From positions 1-55,739 of the forward strand of contig JANZZL010000034.1 in assembly GCA_026419405.1 (NCBI GenBank): a stretch of 55,739 nt of DNA. The letters run 5' to 3'. Below the pieces are notes generated by a model. It saw only the letters and a program-made list of their open reading frames with translations, was not told where the DNA came from and made no database searches. Within the stretch, counting starts at the first letter, position 1. Each line of letters starts with the position of its first letter. This stretch comes from Paracoccaceae bacterium. GTDB taxonomy: Bacteria > Pseudomonadota > Alphaproteobacteria > Rhodobacterales > Rhodobacteraceae. Made by a program: the position numbers and the translations under genes. Below are positions 8,175-16,090 of this stretch, one piece after another.

Positions 8175-9266
8175 ATGACCGCCGCACCGATCGAGGCCCG
8201 CGCCGCCTTCGACCGCATCCGCTACGCCCAGGTCTGGGAGGATGCCGATGTCCTGACCGCCGCGATGGGCGAGGTTGCCGGCCGCCGCCTCGTCTCGATC
8301 TGCTCGGCGGGCGACAACGCGCTTGCCCTGCTCACCCTCGACCCGGCCGAGGTCATCGCGGTCGATCTTTCCGAGGCGCAGCTCGCCTGCCTGCGGTTCC
8401 GCGTCGCGGCGATTCGCGTCCTCGACCATGCGGCGTTCCTCGAGCTCATGGGATCCCGCGGCTCGGCCCGGCGGGCGGAACTGCTCGCGCGGGTGCTCGC
8501 CGAACTCTCCCCGGCCGACCGCAGCTTCTGGGCGGCGCAGGCCGGGGCCGTCGTCCGCCACGGCGCGGCGGGGATCGGCCGGTTCGAGGGCTACTTCCGC
8601 ATCTTCCGGCGCTTCCTCCTGCCCCTCGTCCACGCCCGCCGCACCGTCGCCCGGGTCTTCGAGCCGCGCGAACCCGAAGCCCGCGCGCGCTTCCTCGAGG
8701 AAGAGTTCCTGACCTGGCGCTGGCGGCTCCTCGTGCGGTTCTTCTTCTCCCGCCGGGTGATGGGGCTGCTCGGCCGCGACCCCGCCTTCTTCGACCATGT
8801 GGAGGGCTCGGTCTCCGACCACGTGCTCGCCCGCTGCCGCCACGCCGGAATCGTCACCGATCCGGCCGAGAACCCCTATCTCCACTGGATCCTCACCGGC
8901 ACGCACGGGCGCGCGCTTCCGATGCCCTGGCGGGAGGAGCACCACGCCGCGATCCGCAGCCGGCTCGACCGGCTGACCCTGCACAGGGGCCCGCTCGAGA
9001 GGCTGGACGCGACCGGGATCGCCGGGTTCAACCTCTCCGACATCTTCGAATACATGGCCCCCGAGGTGCTGCCGGACGTCTACGGAAGCCTCCTCGCCAT
9101 GGCGGCTCCGGGGGCGCGGCTCGTCTACTGGAACATGATGGCCCCGCGCCGCCGTCCGGAGAGCCTCGCCCACCGTCTCGTCCGGCTGAAGGAGGTGGAG
9201 GATCGGCTGAAACCCCGCGACAAGGCCTTCTTCTACTCGGACTTCGTCGTGGAGGAGGTGCGGTGA
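8175..9266 (+). CDS. DUF3419 / BtaA-like SAM-dependent 3-amino-3-carboxypropyl transferase
   Basis: 363 residues. BtaA transfers the 3-amino-3-carboxypropyl group of S-adenosylmethionine to diacylglycerol, the first step of betaine-lipid synthesis. The sequence shows YAQVWEDADVL near residue 18, the SAM-site motif SICSAGDNALALL at about 38, the acidic VIAVDLSEAQ that follows, and FNLSDIFEYM at about 280, all characteristic of DUF3419/BtaA. It is somewhat shorter than typical BtaA (about 400 residues). No btaB-type N-methyltransferase follows; the next gene overlaps by 4 bp and encodes a polyprenol-kinase-like protein. It may use a cluster-specific acceptor instead of diacylglycerol. Confidence 0.8.
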   Translation: MTAAPIEARAAFDRIRYAQVWEDADVLTAAMGEVAGRRLVSICSAGDNALALLTLDPAEVIAVDLSEAQLACLRFRVAAIRVLDHAAFLELMGSRGSARRAELLARVLAELSPADRSFWAAQAGAVVRHGAAGIGRFEGYFRIFRRFLLPLVHARRTVARVFEPREPEARARFLEEEFLTWRWRLLVRFFFSRRVMGLLGRDPAFFDHVEGSVSDHVLARCRHAGIVTDPAENPYLHWILTGTHGRALPMPWREEHHAAIRSRLDRLTLHRGPLERLDATGIAGFNLSDIFEYMAPEVLPDVYGSLLAMAAPGARLVYWNMMAPRRRPESLAHRLVRLKEVEDRLKPRDKAFFYSDFVVEEVR

Positions 9267-10591
9267 CGCTGGCCCTGCCGATTGCGACGGCACTGACCGC
9301 GATCGCCGCCCTGCTCGGCGTGATGGCCGGGGTGCGCCGGCTGGCGCGCTCGCGCGGCTGGGCGCCCGAGGTGCAGCGCAAGATCGTGCATGTCGCCACG
9401 GGCCTGTTCGCCATGTCGCTGCCCTGGCTCTTCGCCGAGGACCGGACGGTCTGGATCCTGCTCGCCCTGACGGTGGCGGTCATGGCCCTCCTGCGGCTGC
9501 CCGCGCTCCGGCACGGCGGACTGGGAGAGACCCTGCATGCCGTCGAACGGCGGTCCTACGGCGACTTCCTGCTGGCGCTGGCCGTGGGCATCCTGTTCCT
9601 CCTGCACGACGGAATCGCCGTCCTCTACCTGCTGCCGCTCGCCATCGTGACCTTGGCCGATGCCGCCGCGGCGCTGGCCGGAAGCCTCTACGGCCGGCGC
9701 TTCTTCGCGGTGGAGGAGGGGCGGAAGTCGGTCGAGGGCAGCGTGGTCTTCTTCCTCGTCTGCTGGCTGCTCGTGATGGTCTGCCTGCTGCTGCTGACCG
9801 AGATCGGCCGGGTGAACGTCGTCGTGCTCGGCCTGATGGTGGCGGCCTTTGCGACCCTCGTCGAGGCCGACAGCTGGCGCGGCTTCGACAACCTCTTCCT
9901 GCCGCTCGGCACGTTCTTCTTCCTGGCCGCGAACCTCGGCTCCGGCCCGGCGGACCTCGCGGCACAGGCCGTGCTGTTCGGCGGGGCGCTTCTCGCCTTC
10001 CGCCTGCTCGCGCCCACGCTCGGCCTGTCGGCCCATGCCGCGCGCGTGCACGTGATCGCGGTGTTCCTGATCCTCTCGGCCACGGCGGCGCACAACGCGG
10101 TGCTTCCCGTCCTCGTGCTGGCCGCGCATGTCTGGGCCCGGCTCCGCAACCCCTCGTCCGAGCGCTTCCCCGACCTCGACATCGTGGCGGTGCTGGCGCT
10201 CCTCAGCTTCGGGGCGATGGCCGCGGGCGACATCACGGGAAGGAACGCGCTCAGCTTCTTCACGCTGGCCTGCGCCGCCCTGGCCGCGGGCCTCGCCTCG
10301 GTGGCTGCGGCAGGCCGGCCGGGCGCGGCGGCCGCCGCGATCCGCGTTGCGGTCGCGCTGTCGCTGTTCGCCCTCTGGGCCTGGACGGCGCGGCTCAATC
10401 CGCCCGAGGTGCGCTGGCACGGCACCCTCTGGCCCTTCGCCGCGGCGCTTCTCGCCGCCCTGACGCTCGCACCGGCGCTTCGCCCCGCGGCCTTCGCGGG
10501 CGAGAGGTCGCTCAAGCTCGGGCTTGCCGCCGCGCTGCCCGCGGCGGCGCTCTACGCCCTTCTCGCCGCAACCGGACCGATCCTGCCATGA
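9263..10591 (+). CDS. Dolichol/phytol kinase-like (CTP_transf_1-related) integral membrane protein
   Basis: 442 residues, GTG start inside the previous stop (GTGA). The N-terminal half has the signature of CTP-dependent polyprenol kinases and CDP-diglyceride synthetase relatives: RKIVHVATGLFAMSLPW at about 37, RRSYGDFLLAL at about 95, and TLADAAAALAGSLYGRR...EGRKSVEGSVVFF at about 130-160, which is the nucleotide and metal site. The C-terminal half is about 200 residues of extra hydrophobic helices, giving roughly a dozen in total, more than usual for phytol kinase (VTE5). Predicted role: phosphorylation of a lipid or isoprenoid alcohol in the inner membrane. Position 9264 begins the stop of the upstream gene, indicating translational coupling. 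Confidence 0.72.
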   Translation: MTLALPIATALTAIAALLGVMAGVRRLARSRGWAPEVQRKIVHVATGLFAMSLPWLFAEDRTVWILLALTVAVMALLRLPALRHGGLGETLHAVERRSYGDFLLALAVGILFLLHDGIAVLYLLPLAIVTLADAAAALAGSLYGRRFFAVEEGRKSVEGSVVFFLVCWLLVMVCLLLLTEIGRVNVVVLGLMVAAFATLVEADSWRGFDNLFLPLGTFFFLAANLGSGPADLAAQAVLFGGALLAFRLLAPTLGLSAHAARVHVIAVFLILSATAAHNAVLPVLVLAAHVWARLRNPSSERFPDLDIVAVLALLSFGAMAAGDITGRNALSFFTLACAALAAGLASVAAAGRPGAAAAAIRVAVALSLFALWAWTARLNPPEVRWHGTLWPFAAALLAALTLAPALRPAAFAGERSLKLGLAAALPAAALYALLAATGPILP

Positions 10592-11421
10592 CCGACCTGA
10601 GGGAAGCCGGCGGCGCCCGGGCCCGCCTCTACCGCTCCGCCCCCGCGCTCGACGGCCTGCGCACCGCAGCCGTGGGCGACTTCCGCTGCGAGAGCACCGA
10701 GGCGGGCGCCGCGCTCCTGCGGTCGATCGCGGCGGAACTGGCCGCAGAGGGCTTCCGGGCCGTGATCGGGCCGATGAACGGCGACACCTGGCACAGCTAC
10801 CGGCTTGTCACCGAAAGCGACGGCTCGCCCCCCTTCCTGCTCGAGCCCGTCTCGAAGCCGCAGGACCTCGCCGCCTTCGCGGCGGCGGGCTTCGCGCCGG
10901 TCGGGCGCTACGTCTCGGCCCGCGTGGCGGCGGCCGCGGCGGTCGGTGCGCCGCCGGCGCCGATCCCGGGCCTGCGGGTGGAGCCCTGGGACGGCGCCGA
11001 CCCCGAGGCCCGGTTCGCTGCCGTCCACGCCCTGTCGCTCGAGGCCTTCGCGGGCAACGCCTTCTATACCCCGATCTCGCGCGAGGCCTTTCTCGCCATG
11101 TACATGCCGCTCGTCCCGATGCTCCGGCCCGAGCTGGTGTTCCTCGCCCGGCACGAGGGTCGGCTCGTGGGCTTCCTGTTCGGCATCCCCGACTATCAGC
11201 AGGGCCCGAAGCCGCGCTCGGCGATCCTCAAGACCTATGCGAGCCGCCTGCCGGGCGTCGGGCACGCGCTGGCGCACGCCTTCCACGAGGCCGCCGTTTC
11301 GGCCGGATTCGAGACTGTCATCCACGCGCTGATCCACGAGGCGAACGCCTCGGCCGACCGCAGCCGTCGACACGGCGGGCAGGTGTTCCGCCGCTATGCG
11401 CTGATGGGCCGGCGCCTGTGA
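10588..11421 (+). CDS. GNAT-family N-acyltransferase
   Basis: 277 residues, ATG overlapping the previous stop by 4 bp. The C-terminal half is GNAT-like: LVFLARHEGRLVGFLFGIPD forms the central strands, PGVGHALAHAFHEAA the acyl-CoA pyrophosphate-loop region, and HALIHEANASADRSRRHGG followed by FRRYALMGR the C-terminal strand and helix. The N-terminal 120 residues look like a degenerate second GNAT half, giving a tandem fold. It probably acylates an amine on an intermediate of the cluster, possibly the aminocarboxypropyl amine made by the BtaA-like enzyme. That link is inference only. Confidence 0.72.
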   Translation: MTDLREAGGARARLYRSAPALDGLRTAAVGDFRCESTEAGAALLRSIAAELAAEGFRAVIGPMNGDTWHSYRLVTESDGSPPFLLEPVSKPQDLAAFAAAGFAPVGRYVSARVAAAAAVGAPPAPIPGLRVEPWDGADPEARFAAVHALSLEAFAGNAFYTPISREAFLAMYMPLVPMLRPELVFLARHEGRLVGFLFGIPDYQQGPKPRSAILKTYASRLPGVGHALAHAFHEAAVSAGFETVIHALIHEANASADRSRRHGGQVFRRYALMGRRL

Positions 11422-12827
11422 GCGACCTCGCCGCCATCTTCGAGGCCACCGCACGGCGGATGGGCGGGAAGCCCGCGCTGGTCGCGCCCGAGGGCACGAT
11501 CTCCTTCGCCGGGCTCGATGCCCGCGCCGCCGGCTTCGCGGGCCGGCTCGCCGCGCGGGGGATCGGGCCGGGCACGCGCGTGCTGGTGGCAGCCCCGGTC
11601 GGCATCGCGCTCTACGTGATGCTGGCGGGGATCTGGCGCCGGGGGGCGGTGGCGGTGTTCCCCGAGCCGGCGATGGGCCTTCGCGGTCTCCTCCACGCGC
11701 TGCGCTCGGCGAGGCCGGCGGCCTTCGCCGCCGCCGGGGGCTACCGCTGGCTGAAGGCGCTGCCGCCGGTCTGGCCGCTGCCGCTCCTCGGGCCCGGACC
11801 CGAGACCGACGGCCCTGCGCGGCTGCCGCTTCCGCCAGACCACCCCGCACTCATCTCCTTCACCTCGGGCTCGACCGGGGCGCCGAAGGCCATCCAGCGC
11901 AGCCACGCCTTCCTGCTGGCCCAGCATCGCGCGGTGCTCGGCCTTCTGGGCGAGGACCCGACCCCGAGGGATCTCGTGGCCTTTCCGGTCTTCGCGCTCG
12001 TCAACCTCGCGGCAGGGCGAACGACGATCCTGCCCGACTGGCGGCAGGACCGGCAGGACCGGGTCACCGGAAGGGCGCTTTCGGCCTGGATAGAGACGAC
12101 TCGCGCCGACCGCCTGCTGCTGCCGCCGGCCCTGGTCGAAGCGCTGGCGCGGCACGGCCTGCCCGCCGGCGTGCGCCATGTGTTCACCGGCGGCGGGCCG
12201 GTGTTTCCCGACGTGCTCGATCGCCTGGTGCGCCCCGGCCTCGCGGTCAGCTGCGTCTACGGCTCGACCGAGGCCGAACCCGTCGCCCATCTCGAGGCCG
12301 GCGAGATCACCGAAGCCGACCGCGCGGCGATGCGCGCTGGGGCGGGCCTGCTGGCCGGCCGGCCGGTGCCGCAGATCCGCGTCCGGATCGCCGGGGGCGA
12401 GATCCAGGTGGCGGGCGATCACGTGAACCGCGGCTACCTCGACCCCGCCCGCGACGCCGAGACGAAGGTCGCCGAGGGCGAGACGGTCTGGCACCGGACG
12501 GGCGACGCCGGGCGGCTGGACGCCGAGGGACGGCTCTGGCTGCTCGGCCGCGTCTCGGCGGTCGTGCGGCGGGGCGGGCACGAGCTTCACCCCTTCGCGG
12601 TCGAGACGGCGGCGCGCTTCTGGCCCGGCGTGGCGCGGGCCGCGCTGGCCGAGGCGGGCGGGCGCGCGATCCTCGCCATCGAGGGCGACCCGGCGCATCT
12701 GGCCGACTGGCAGGCCCGCGGCACGGCGCTCGGCCTCGACGCGGTGCGCCTCATGACCATCCCCCTCGACCGCCGCCACCGCTCGAAGGTGGACTATCCG
12801 GCGCTGCGCCGGCGTCTGGGCGGCTGA
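11418..12827 (+). CDS. AMP-forming acyl-CoA synthetase / OleC-like ligase
   Basis: 469 residues, GTG start overlapping the GNAT stop. ANL-superfamily adenylating enzyme: ATP loop SFTSGSTGAPKAI at residues 147-159, YGSTEAEPV at about 280, HRTGDAGRLDAEG followed by WLLGR at about 360-380, and a C-terminal IPLDRRHRSKVDY carrying the adenylation Lys. The PLDRRH-SK ending resembles OleC-type beta-lactone synthetases and related fatty acyl ligases. It is the last gene of the coupled cluster; a 60-bp gap and a new promoter-like sequence follow. Substrate unknown: fatty acid, beta-hydroxy acid or an isoprenoid acid are possible. Confidence 0.82.
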   Translation: MSDLAAIFEATARRMGGKPALVAPEGTISFAGLDARAAGFAGRLAARGIGPGTRVLVAAPVGIALYVMLAGIWRRGAVAVFPEPAMGLRGLLHALRSARPAAFAAAGGYRWLKALPPVWPLPLLGPGPETDGPARLPLPPDHPALISFTSGSTGAPKAIQRSHAFLLAQHRAVLGLLGEDPTPRDLVAFPVFALVNLAAGRTTILPDWRQDRQDRVTGRALSAWIETTRADRLLLPPALVEALARHGLPAGVRHVFTGGGPVFPDVLDRLVRPGLAVSCVYGSTEAEPVAHLEAGEITEADRAAMRAGAGLLAGRPVPQIRVRIAGGEIQVAGDHVNRGYLDPARDAETKVAEGETVWHRTGDAGRLDAEGRLWLLGRVSAVVRRGGHELHPFAVETAARFWPGVARAALAEAGGRAILAIEGDPAHLADWQARGTALGLDAVRLMTIPLDRRHRSKVDYPALRRRLGG

Positions 12828-12836
12828 AGGAATTCG

Positions 12837-12865
12837 TTGACTGACCGGTCGGCTCCTGGCGAACC
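12837..12865 (+). promoter_or_regulatory. Candidate paaG promoter with PaaR-like palindromic operator
   Basis: TTGACT at 12837-12842 is a good -35 candidate. It abuts the palindrome GACCGGTC (12843-12850), with extended dyad CTGACCGGTCGG. TetR-family PaaR/degradation repressors often bind such GACCG-type palindromes. The -10 is weak (around 12860). A GGGGAGGA ribosome site follows at about 12872-12879, just before the paaG ATG. Confidence 0.4.
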
Positions 12866-12887
12866 TCGCCGCGGGGAGGATGCAGCC

Positions 12888-13682
12888 ATGGCCGACGAGG
12901 CGCCGATTCTGACCGCGCTCGACCGTGGCCTCCTCACCGTGACGCTGAACCGGCCGGAACGGCTCAACGCCTTCACCGAGCCGATGCATCTGGCGCTGCG
13001 CGCCGCGATCCGCCGGGCGCACGAGGAACCGGCGATCCGCGCGGTGCTGCTCACCGGCGCCGGGCGGGCCTTCTGCGCCGGGCAGGACCTGACCGAGCGC
13101 GACCCGCGAAGGGCGGAGGGGCCGCCCGACCTCGGCCATACGCTGGAGACGTTCTACAACCCCACGCTCCGCCTGATCCGCGCCCTGCCCAAGCCCGTGG
13201 TCGCGGCGGTCAACGGCGTGGCCGCCGGCGCGGGGGCGAGCCTCGCGCTGACCTGCGACATCGTGCTGGCGGCGCGCTCGGCGCGGTTCGTCCAGTCCTT
13301 CTCCAGGGTCGGGCTCACGCCCGATGCGGGAGGCTCGTGGCTGCTCGCGCGCCTTGTCGGCGAGGCCCGCGCCAAGGCGCTGGCGCTGACGGCAGAGCCC
13401 GTGCCGGCCGAAAAGGCCGAAGGCTGGGGCCTGATCTGGCGCGCCGTGGACGACGGGCGCCTGTTGGAGGAGGCCCGCGCGCTGGCGCTGCGGCTTGCGT
13501 CGGGGCCGACGGTGGGGCTCGGGCTCGCCAAGCTCTCGATCCAGGCCGCCGCGACGAATTCGCACGACGCCCAGCTTGACCACGAGCGCGACGCCCAGCG
13601 CCTTGCCGGACGCACCGCCGACTATGCCGAGGGCGTCCTGGCCTTCCTGGAGAAGCGCCAGCCGGAGTTCAGGGGGCGATGA
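12888..13682 (+). CDS. paaG: PaaG-type 2-(1,2-epoxy-1,2-dihydrophenyl)acetyl-CoA isomerase (enoyl-CoA hydratase family)
   Basis: 264 residues, starting MADEAPILTAL at ATG 12888 behind GGGGAGGA; the longer in-frame TTG at 12837 is rejected because it lies in the promoter. Crotonase fold. TGAGRAFCAGQDLTERD (about 45-62) is typical of PaaG and forms the first oxyanion element; NGVAAGAGASLALTCD (about 108-123) is the second; and GLTPDAGGSWLLARLVG is the active-site helix region with the catalytic Asp. It isomerises ring-epoxide-CoA to oxepin-CoA in aerobic phenylacetate catabolism. It overlaps paaI by 4 bp. The ring epoxidase paaABCDE and paaZ are not in the window. Confidence 0.88.
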   Translation: MADEAPILTALDRGLLTVTLNRPERLNAFTEPMHLALRAAIRRAHEEPAIRAVLLTGAGRAFCAGQDLTERDPRRAEGPPDLGHTLETFYNPTLRLIRALPKPVVAAVNGVAAGAGASLALTCDIVLAARSARFVQSFSRVGLTPDAGGSWLLARLVGEARAKALALTAEPVPAEKAEGWGLIWRAVDDGRLLEEARALALRLASGPTVGLGLAKLSIQAAATNSHDAQLDHERDAQRLAGRTADYAEGVLAFLEKRQPEFRGR

Positions 13683-14113
13683 CACCCGAGGAGAGGGCCC
13701 GCGCCTCGGCCGAGGCGATGCTGGCAGCCGACCGCGCGACACGGGGCCTGGGCATGCGCCTCGAGGCGGTCGGGCCGGGAACGGCCGTGCTGTCGATGAC
13801 GGTCACGCCCGAGATGACGAACGGGCACGAGACCTGTCACGGCGGCTTCATCTTCACGCTGGCCGACTCCGCCTTCGCCTTCGCCTGCAACAGCTACGAC
13901 CAGCGCGCCGTGGCAAGCCACGCGGCGATCACCTTCCTTGCCCCCGCCCGTGCCGGCGACCGGCTGACCGCGGCCGCGCACGAGGTGGCCCGTCAGGGCC
14001 GCAGCGGCATCTACGACATCCGCGTGACGCGCGAGGACGGCACGGTGATCGCCGAGTTCCGCGGGCATTCGCGCACCATTCCCGGCACCCACATCGCCCC
14101 GGAGGCCCCCTGA
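13679..14113 (+). CDS. paaI: PaaI hydroxyphenylacetyl-CoA thioesterase
   Basis: 144-residue hotdog-fold thioesterase. CHGGFIFTLADSAFAFACN carries the HGG motif and catalytic Asp of the PaaI family, and HAAITFLAPARAGDRL is the central strand. It hydrolyses dead-end CoA thioesters and frees CoA during phenylacetate degradation. It overlaps paaG upstream (4 bp), and its stop abuts the paaK start in TGATG, so translation of the three genes is coupled. Confidence 0.9.
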   Translation: MTPEERARASAEAMLAADRATRGLGMRLEAVGPGTAVLSMTVTPEMTNGHETCHGGFIFTLADSAFAFACNSYDQRAVASHAAITFLAPARAGDRLTAAAHEVARQGRSGIYDIRVTREDGTVIAEFRGHSRTIPGTHIAPEAP

Positions 14114-15423
14114 TGGAAGACCTCGCCCCCCGCCCCGGCGATCTCGAACCGATCGAGACCGCGAGCCGCGACGAGATCGCCGCGCTCCAGCTCGAGCGTC
14201 TCAGGTGGTCGCTCGCGCATGCCTATGCCAACTCGCCCTTCTACCGCGCGCATTTCGATGCCGCCGGGGTCCACCCCGATGACCTGCGGACGCTCGACGA
14301 CCTGGCGAAGTTCCCCTTCACCACCAAGGCCCACCTGCGCGAGACCTACCCCTTCGGCATGTTCGCCGCCCCGCGCGAGAAGATCGTCCGCCTGCACGCC
14401 TCCTCGGGCACGACCGGCAAGCCCACCGTCGTCGGCTACACCGCCGCCGACATCGAGACCTGGGCGGGCCTGGTCGCGCGCTCGATCCGGGCAAGCGGCG
14501 GACGGCCGGGCGACATGGTGCATGTGGCCTACGGCTACGGGCTCTTCACCGGCGGGCTGGGGGCCCATTACGGGGCGGAGAGGCTCGGCTGCACCGTGGT
14601 GCCCGTCTCGGGCGGGATGACCGAACGGCAGGTGACGCTGATCGAGGACTTCCGGCCCCGGATCATCATGGTCACACCCTCCTACATGCTCTCGATCCTT
14701 GACGAATACCGCCGCCGCGGCCTCGATCCGCGGCGGTCCTCGCTGGCCATCGGCATCTTCGGCGCCGAGCCCTGGACGAACGCCATGCGGCGGGAGATCG
14801 AGCAGGCCTTCGACATGCACGCGGTGGACATCTACGGCCTCTCGGAGGTCATGGGCCCGGGCGTCGCCAACGAGTGCGTCGAGACGAAGGATGGCCTGCA
14901 CATCTGGGAGGACCACTTCTACCCCGAGATCATCGACCCCGAGACCGGCCGCGTGCTGCCCGACGGCGCGCCGGGGGAACTGGTCTTCACCACGCTGACG
15001 AAGGAAGGCCTGCCGATCATCCGCTACCGGACGCGCGACCTGACCCGGCTGCTGCCGGGCACGGCGCGGTCGATGCGGCGGATGGAGAAGGTCACCGGGC
15101 GGTCGGACGACATGATCATCCTGCGCGGCGTGAACCTCTTCCCGACGCAGATCGAGGAGCAGATCCTGCGCGTGAAGGGTCTTGCGCCGCATTTCCAGAT
15201 CGAACTGACGCGCGAGGGCCGGATGGACGAGATGACGGTGCATGTCGAGGCCCTGCCCGAGGCGGCCTCCGACGAGGCGCGCGCGGCAGCCGAGGCCGAG
15301 CTGCGGCACCACATCCGGTCGGTGATCGGCGTCGGCGCGCGGGTGAACGTGGGCGCGCCCGGCACCGCGGCACGCTCCGAAGGCAAGGCCCGCCGCGTGG
15401 TCGACAAGCGCCCGAAGGGCTGA
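14113..15423 (+). CDS. paaK: Phenylacetate-CoA ligase
   Basis: 436 residues, the usual size for PaaK. ATP loop SSGTTGKPTVVGYT at about 98, YGYGLFTGGLGAHYGAE at about 140, DIYGLSEVMGPGVANEC at about 240, TRDLTRLLPG and the C-terminal hinge GRSDDMIILRGVNLFPTQIEE are all diagnostic. It activates phenylacetate to phenylacetyl-CoA with ATP. Start MEDLAPRPGDLEP at ATG 14113 within TGATG. The paaR-like pseudogene begins directly after its stop. Confidence 0.93.
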   Translation: MEDLAPRPGDLEPIETASRDEIAALQLERLRWSLAHAYANSPFYRAHFDAAGVHPDDLRTLDDLAKFPFTTKAHLRETYPFGMFAAPREKIVRLHASSGTTGKPTVVGYTAADIETWAGLVARSIRASGGRPGDMVHVAYGYGLFTGGLGAHYGAERLGCTVVPVSGGMTERQVTLIEDFRPRIIMVTPSYMLSILDEYRRRGLDPRRSSLAIGIFGAEPWTNAMRREIEQAFDMHAVDIYGLSEVMGPGVANECVETKDGLHIWEDHFYPEIIDPETGRVLPDGAPGELVFTTLTKEGLPIIRYRTRDLTRLLPGTARSMRRMEKVTGRSDDMIILRGVNLFPTQIEEQILRVKGLAPHFQIELTREGRMDEMTVHVEALPEAASDEARAAAEAELRHHIRSVIGVGARVNVGAPGTAARSEGKARRVVDKRPKG

Positions 15424-16023
15424 CGGCCCGGCCCGCCCCCGCGCCGGCGACTTCGAGGCGAAGCGCTCGGGCGTTCTGGCCGCGGCCGCCGCGGTGGTCG
15501 CCCGGAAGGGGATGGATCATGCCTCGATGGCCCGGATCGCGGCCGAGGCGGGCGTGTCGAAGGCGCTGCCCTGCCATTGCTGCCCCGGTCGGGAGGCCCT
15601 GATCTTCGCGATCATCGAAACCCATCTGGCGGCGCTCGACGCAGCGCTCGATGCCGCCGACGACCCCGCGATTCCGCCAGAACAGAGACTGTTCCGCCTG
15701 ACGCGCAGCGTGCCGAGCGCTACCGCGGCGCGGATGATGCGCACGGGGTCCGGCTCAACGCCGGCCCGGCGCTTGCCCCCGGCAGGCGGGAGGCGCTGCG
15801 CGCGATCGAACGCCGCCTCGTCGGCCGCTTCGCCGCCGTGATCGCCGCGCTCCGCCCCGACCTGGACCGGGGCCGTCTGGCGGCGGCCACGATGTCGCTC
15901 TTCGGCAGGCTGAACCGGGTTTCCCCGTGGTTCCGCGACGACGGGCCGCTTTCCCGCGACGACTGCGCCCGCCTCGCCTGCGAGCTGATGCCCGGCGGTC
16001 TTCCGGCCGTCGCGGTGCGCTGA
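15422..16023 (+). pseudogene. Decayed PaaR-like TetR-family repressor
   Basis: The remnant is split over two frames. Frame one (from 15422) gives RAGDFEAKRSGVL...ARKGMDHASMARIAAEAGVSKAL, a clear TetR helix-turn-helix, and runs to about 15715. Frame two (from about 15716 to the stop at 16021) gives YRGADDAHGVRLNAGPAL, FRDDGPLSRDDCARLACEL and GGLPAV, the ligand-binding domain. The shift is best explained by loss of one base near 15716-15721. No ATG/GTG fits the expected start, and about 5 extra bases disturb the N-terminus. The recognition helix reads LPCHCCPGRE where PaaR-type proteins usually read LLYHYYPSRE-like: three Tyr to Cys and one Leu to Pro. Further odd Pro/Arg residues (GRLNRVSPWF, CELMPGG) suggest decay with AT-to-GC changes. 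It would have repressed the paa genes. Confidence 0.82.
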
Positions 16024-16090
16024 CCGCCCCCGCCTTGGCCTGCCCCGCCGCGGGGCGCTATACCCGGCCGAGGGACAGGGGGGCCGCCCA

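Noticed and set aside
5459-9262. Very long upstream extension of the frame that becomes the dolichol-kinase-like gene
   Set aside because: Composition is Arg/Pro/Ala-rich, no domain is seen before 9263, and the frame overlaps well-supported UbiA, dikinase and DUF3419 genes. It is a GC-bias shadow.
5607-9293. Antisense open frame of more than 1200 codons opposite the dikinase and DUF3419 genes
   Set aside because: It has shadow composition and no recognisable domain, and the plus-strand genes are clearly real.
12837-12887. N-terminal extension of paaG from TTG 12837
   Set aside because: It covers the promoter and operator-like sequence and has no homology to PaaG; ATG 12888 has a good ribosome site.
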